Positions 5,136-5,874 of a DNA stretch of 5,874 nucleotides are shown here, one piece after another (position 1 is the stretch's first letter; every line of letters starts with the position of its first letter). The notes beneath the pieces were generated by a model. It made no database searches and was not told the DNA's origin. It worked only from the letters and a program-made list of their open reading frames with translations. This stretch comes from an uncultured beta proteobacterium (GTDB lineage Bacteria > Pseudomonadota > Gammaproteobacteria > Burkholderiales > Burkholderiaceae). The position numbers were made by a program, and so were the translations under genes. Location: NCBI GenBank assembly GCA_903930665.1, contig CAIYZI010000695.1:1-5874 (forward strand). Reading direction: 5' to 3'.

Positions 5136-5874
5136 TTAGCGTTTTTCCAGCAGGGATAAAAATTCTCGGCGCAAATTTGGGTCTTTGAGAAAGGCTCCTC
5201 GCATCACGCTATTGACCATCTTCGAGTCACGATCTTTGACACCGCGCCACTGCATACAAAAGTGATCGGCGTCCATGACAATCGCTACGCCAATGGGCTT
5301 AATTTTTTTCTCGAGCATATCAGCCAACTCGACTACCGCTTCCTCCTGGATTTGCGGACGGCACATCACCCATTCGGTTAAGCGTGAATACTTTGATAAG
5401 CCAATGAGTGCAGACTCTTTACTGGGTAACACCCCAATCCAAATGCGGCCCATAATGGGGCACAGGTGATGTGAACAAGCACTGCGAACCGTAATCGGGC
5501 CAATAATCATCAACTCATTTAAACGACTCACATTAGGGAACTTGGTCAAAACAGGCTGCTCGACATAGCGGCCATTAAAGACTTCTTTGACAAACATTTT
5601 TGCCACACGGCGACTCGTGTTTTGGGTGTTGTGATCACTTTTTGTGTCAATGACCAAGCTTTCTAAAACCGCTTGCATCTTTTGCGCTACTTCATCGACC
5701 AAACCATCTAATTCACCGGGCTGAATAAAAGCAGAAATATTGTCATTGGCATGAAAGCGCGCTTTTTTTGCCTCAATGCGCCTGCGAATCACTACCGATA
5801 AGGGGGTACCCACATCGCTTGTTTTAGTGGTGACTTTTGTGGTGACCTTCTTTACAGATGACTTAGTAGGCGTC
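5136..5874 (-). CDS. folE: GTP cyclohydrolase I (partial, N-terminus off the right edge)
   Basis: GTP cyclohydrolase I converts GTP to 7,8-dihydroneopterin triphosphate, the first step of tetrahydrofolate synthesis, as a cytoplasmic Zn-dependent homodecamer. The whole conserved domain is present. Numbering from the GTG codon at 5813, the zinc ligands are C113 and H116 in ACSHHLCPIMG and C186 in DADHFCMQWRGVKD, with the catalytic His at 184. HNTQNTSRRVAKM (61-73), SALIGLSKYSRL (134-145) and RPQIQEE (152-158) are family signatures. The frame stays open from that GTG to the right edge. It adds at least 20 residues rich in Lys, Thr, Val and Ser (TPTKSSVKK, then KVTT twice), so the true start is probably outside the window. 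The small lipoprotein follows by 5 bp. Confidence 0.95.
   Translation of the reverse strand, partial: TPTKSSVKKVTTKVTTKTSDVGTPLSVVIRRRIEAKKARFHANDNISAFIQPGELDGLVDEVAQKMQAVLESLVIDTKSDHNTQNTSRRVAKMFVKEVFNGRYVEQPVLTKFPNVSRLNELMIIGPITVRSACSHHLCPIMGRIWIGVLPSKESALIGLSKYSRLTEWVMCRPQIQEEAVVELADMLEKKIKPIGVAIVMDADHFCMQWRGVKDRDSKMVNSVMRGAFLKDPNLRREFLSLLEKR
5826..5849 (-). repeat. 12-bp tandem duplication in the FolE N-terminal extension
   Basis: On the minus strand, AAGGTCACCACA (5849-5838) is followed at once by AAAGTCACCACT (5837-5826). They match at ten of twelve bases and encode Lys-Val-Thr-Thr twice. The repeat lies in the low-complexity, basic N-terminal tail of FolE, where such tails commonly vary in length between relatives. 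Confidence 0.5.

Noticed and set aside
5811..5813. GTG as the true start of folE
   Set aside because: The frame continues open to the edge with a plausible basic tail, and there is no Shine-Dalgarno before this GTG.

Overview
The window looks like chromosomal DNA of a betaproteobacterium, most likely a Burkholderiaceae member close to Polynucleobacter. Three things suggest this: moderate GC, a Tat-exported high-potential iron-sulfur protein, and a GTP cyclohydrolase I with a CSHHLCP zinc motif behind a Lys/Thr-rich N-terminal extension. The assignment rests on recognising protein families and was not checked by any search.

The left two thirds (1-4046) are one minus-strand surface-polysaccharide block. 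In transcription order it holds a Wzx-like flippase (4046-2721), a WecA/MraY-family initiating sugar-1-phosphate transferase (2654-1560), a complete GT2 glycosyltransferase (1556-600) and a second GT2, rhamnosyltransferase-like gene (593 to the left edge, C-terminus missing). Together they would start an O-antigen or exopolysaccharide unit on undecaprenyl phosphate, add sugars (probably including rhamnose) and flip the lipid-linked unit across the inner membrane. The last three genes are packed with 3- and 6-bp gaps. All four share one reading frame. A 66-bp gap holding a strong hairpin separates the flippase from the transferase.

The middle (4047-4437) is a divergent promoter region and a short plus-strand gene, 4193-4333. 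It encodes a 46-residue protein I do not recognise and has its own candidate promoter, ribosome site and terminator. The terminator at 4353-4380 is symmetric and also faces the end of the gene on the other side.

The right part (4438-5874) is minus strand again: folE (GTP cyclohydrolase I, N-terminus off the right edge), a small lipoprotein 5 bp downstream of it, and then, after its own promoter region, a Tat-exported HiPIP electron carrier. The HiPIP upstream region holds a perfect 7-3-7 inverted repeat that resembles a Fur-family operator.

The window has no tRNA, rRNA, CRISPR array or insertion sequence that I can see. No exotic system is evident. The best leads are the 46-residue gene, the palindrome upstream of the HiPIP gene, the intergenic hairpin and the single-frame gene chain.
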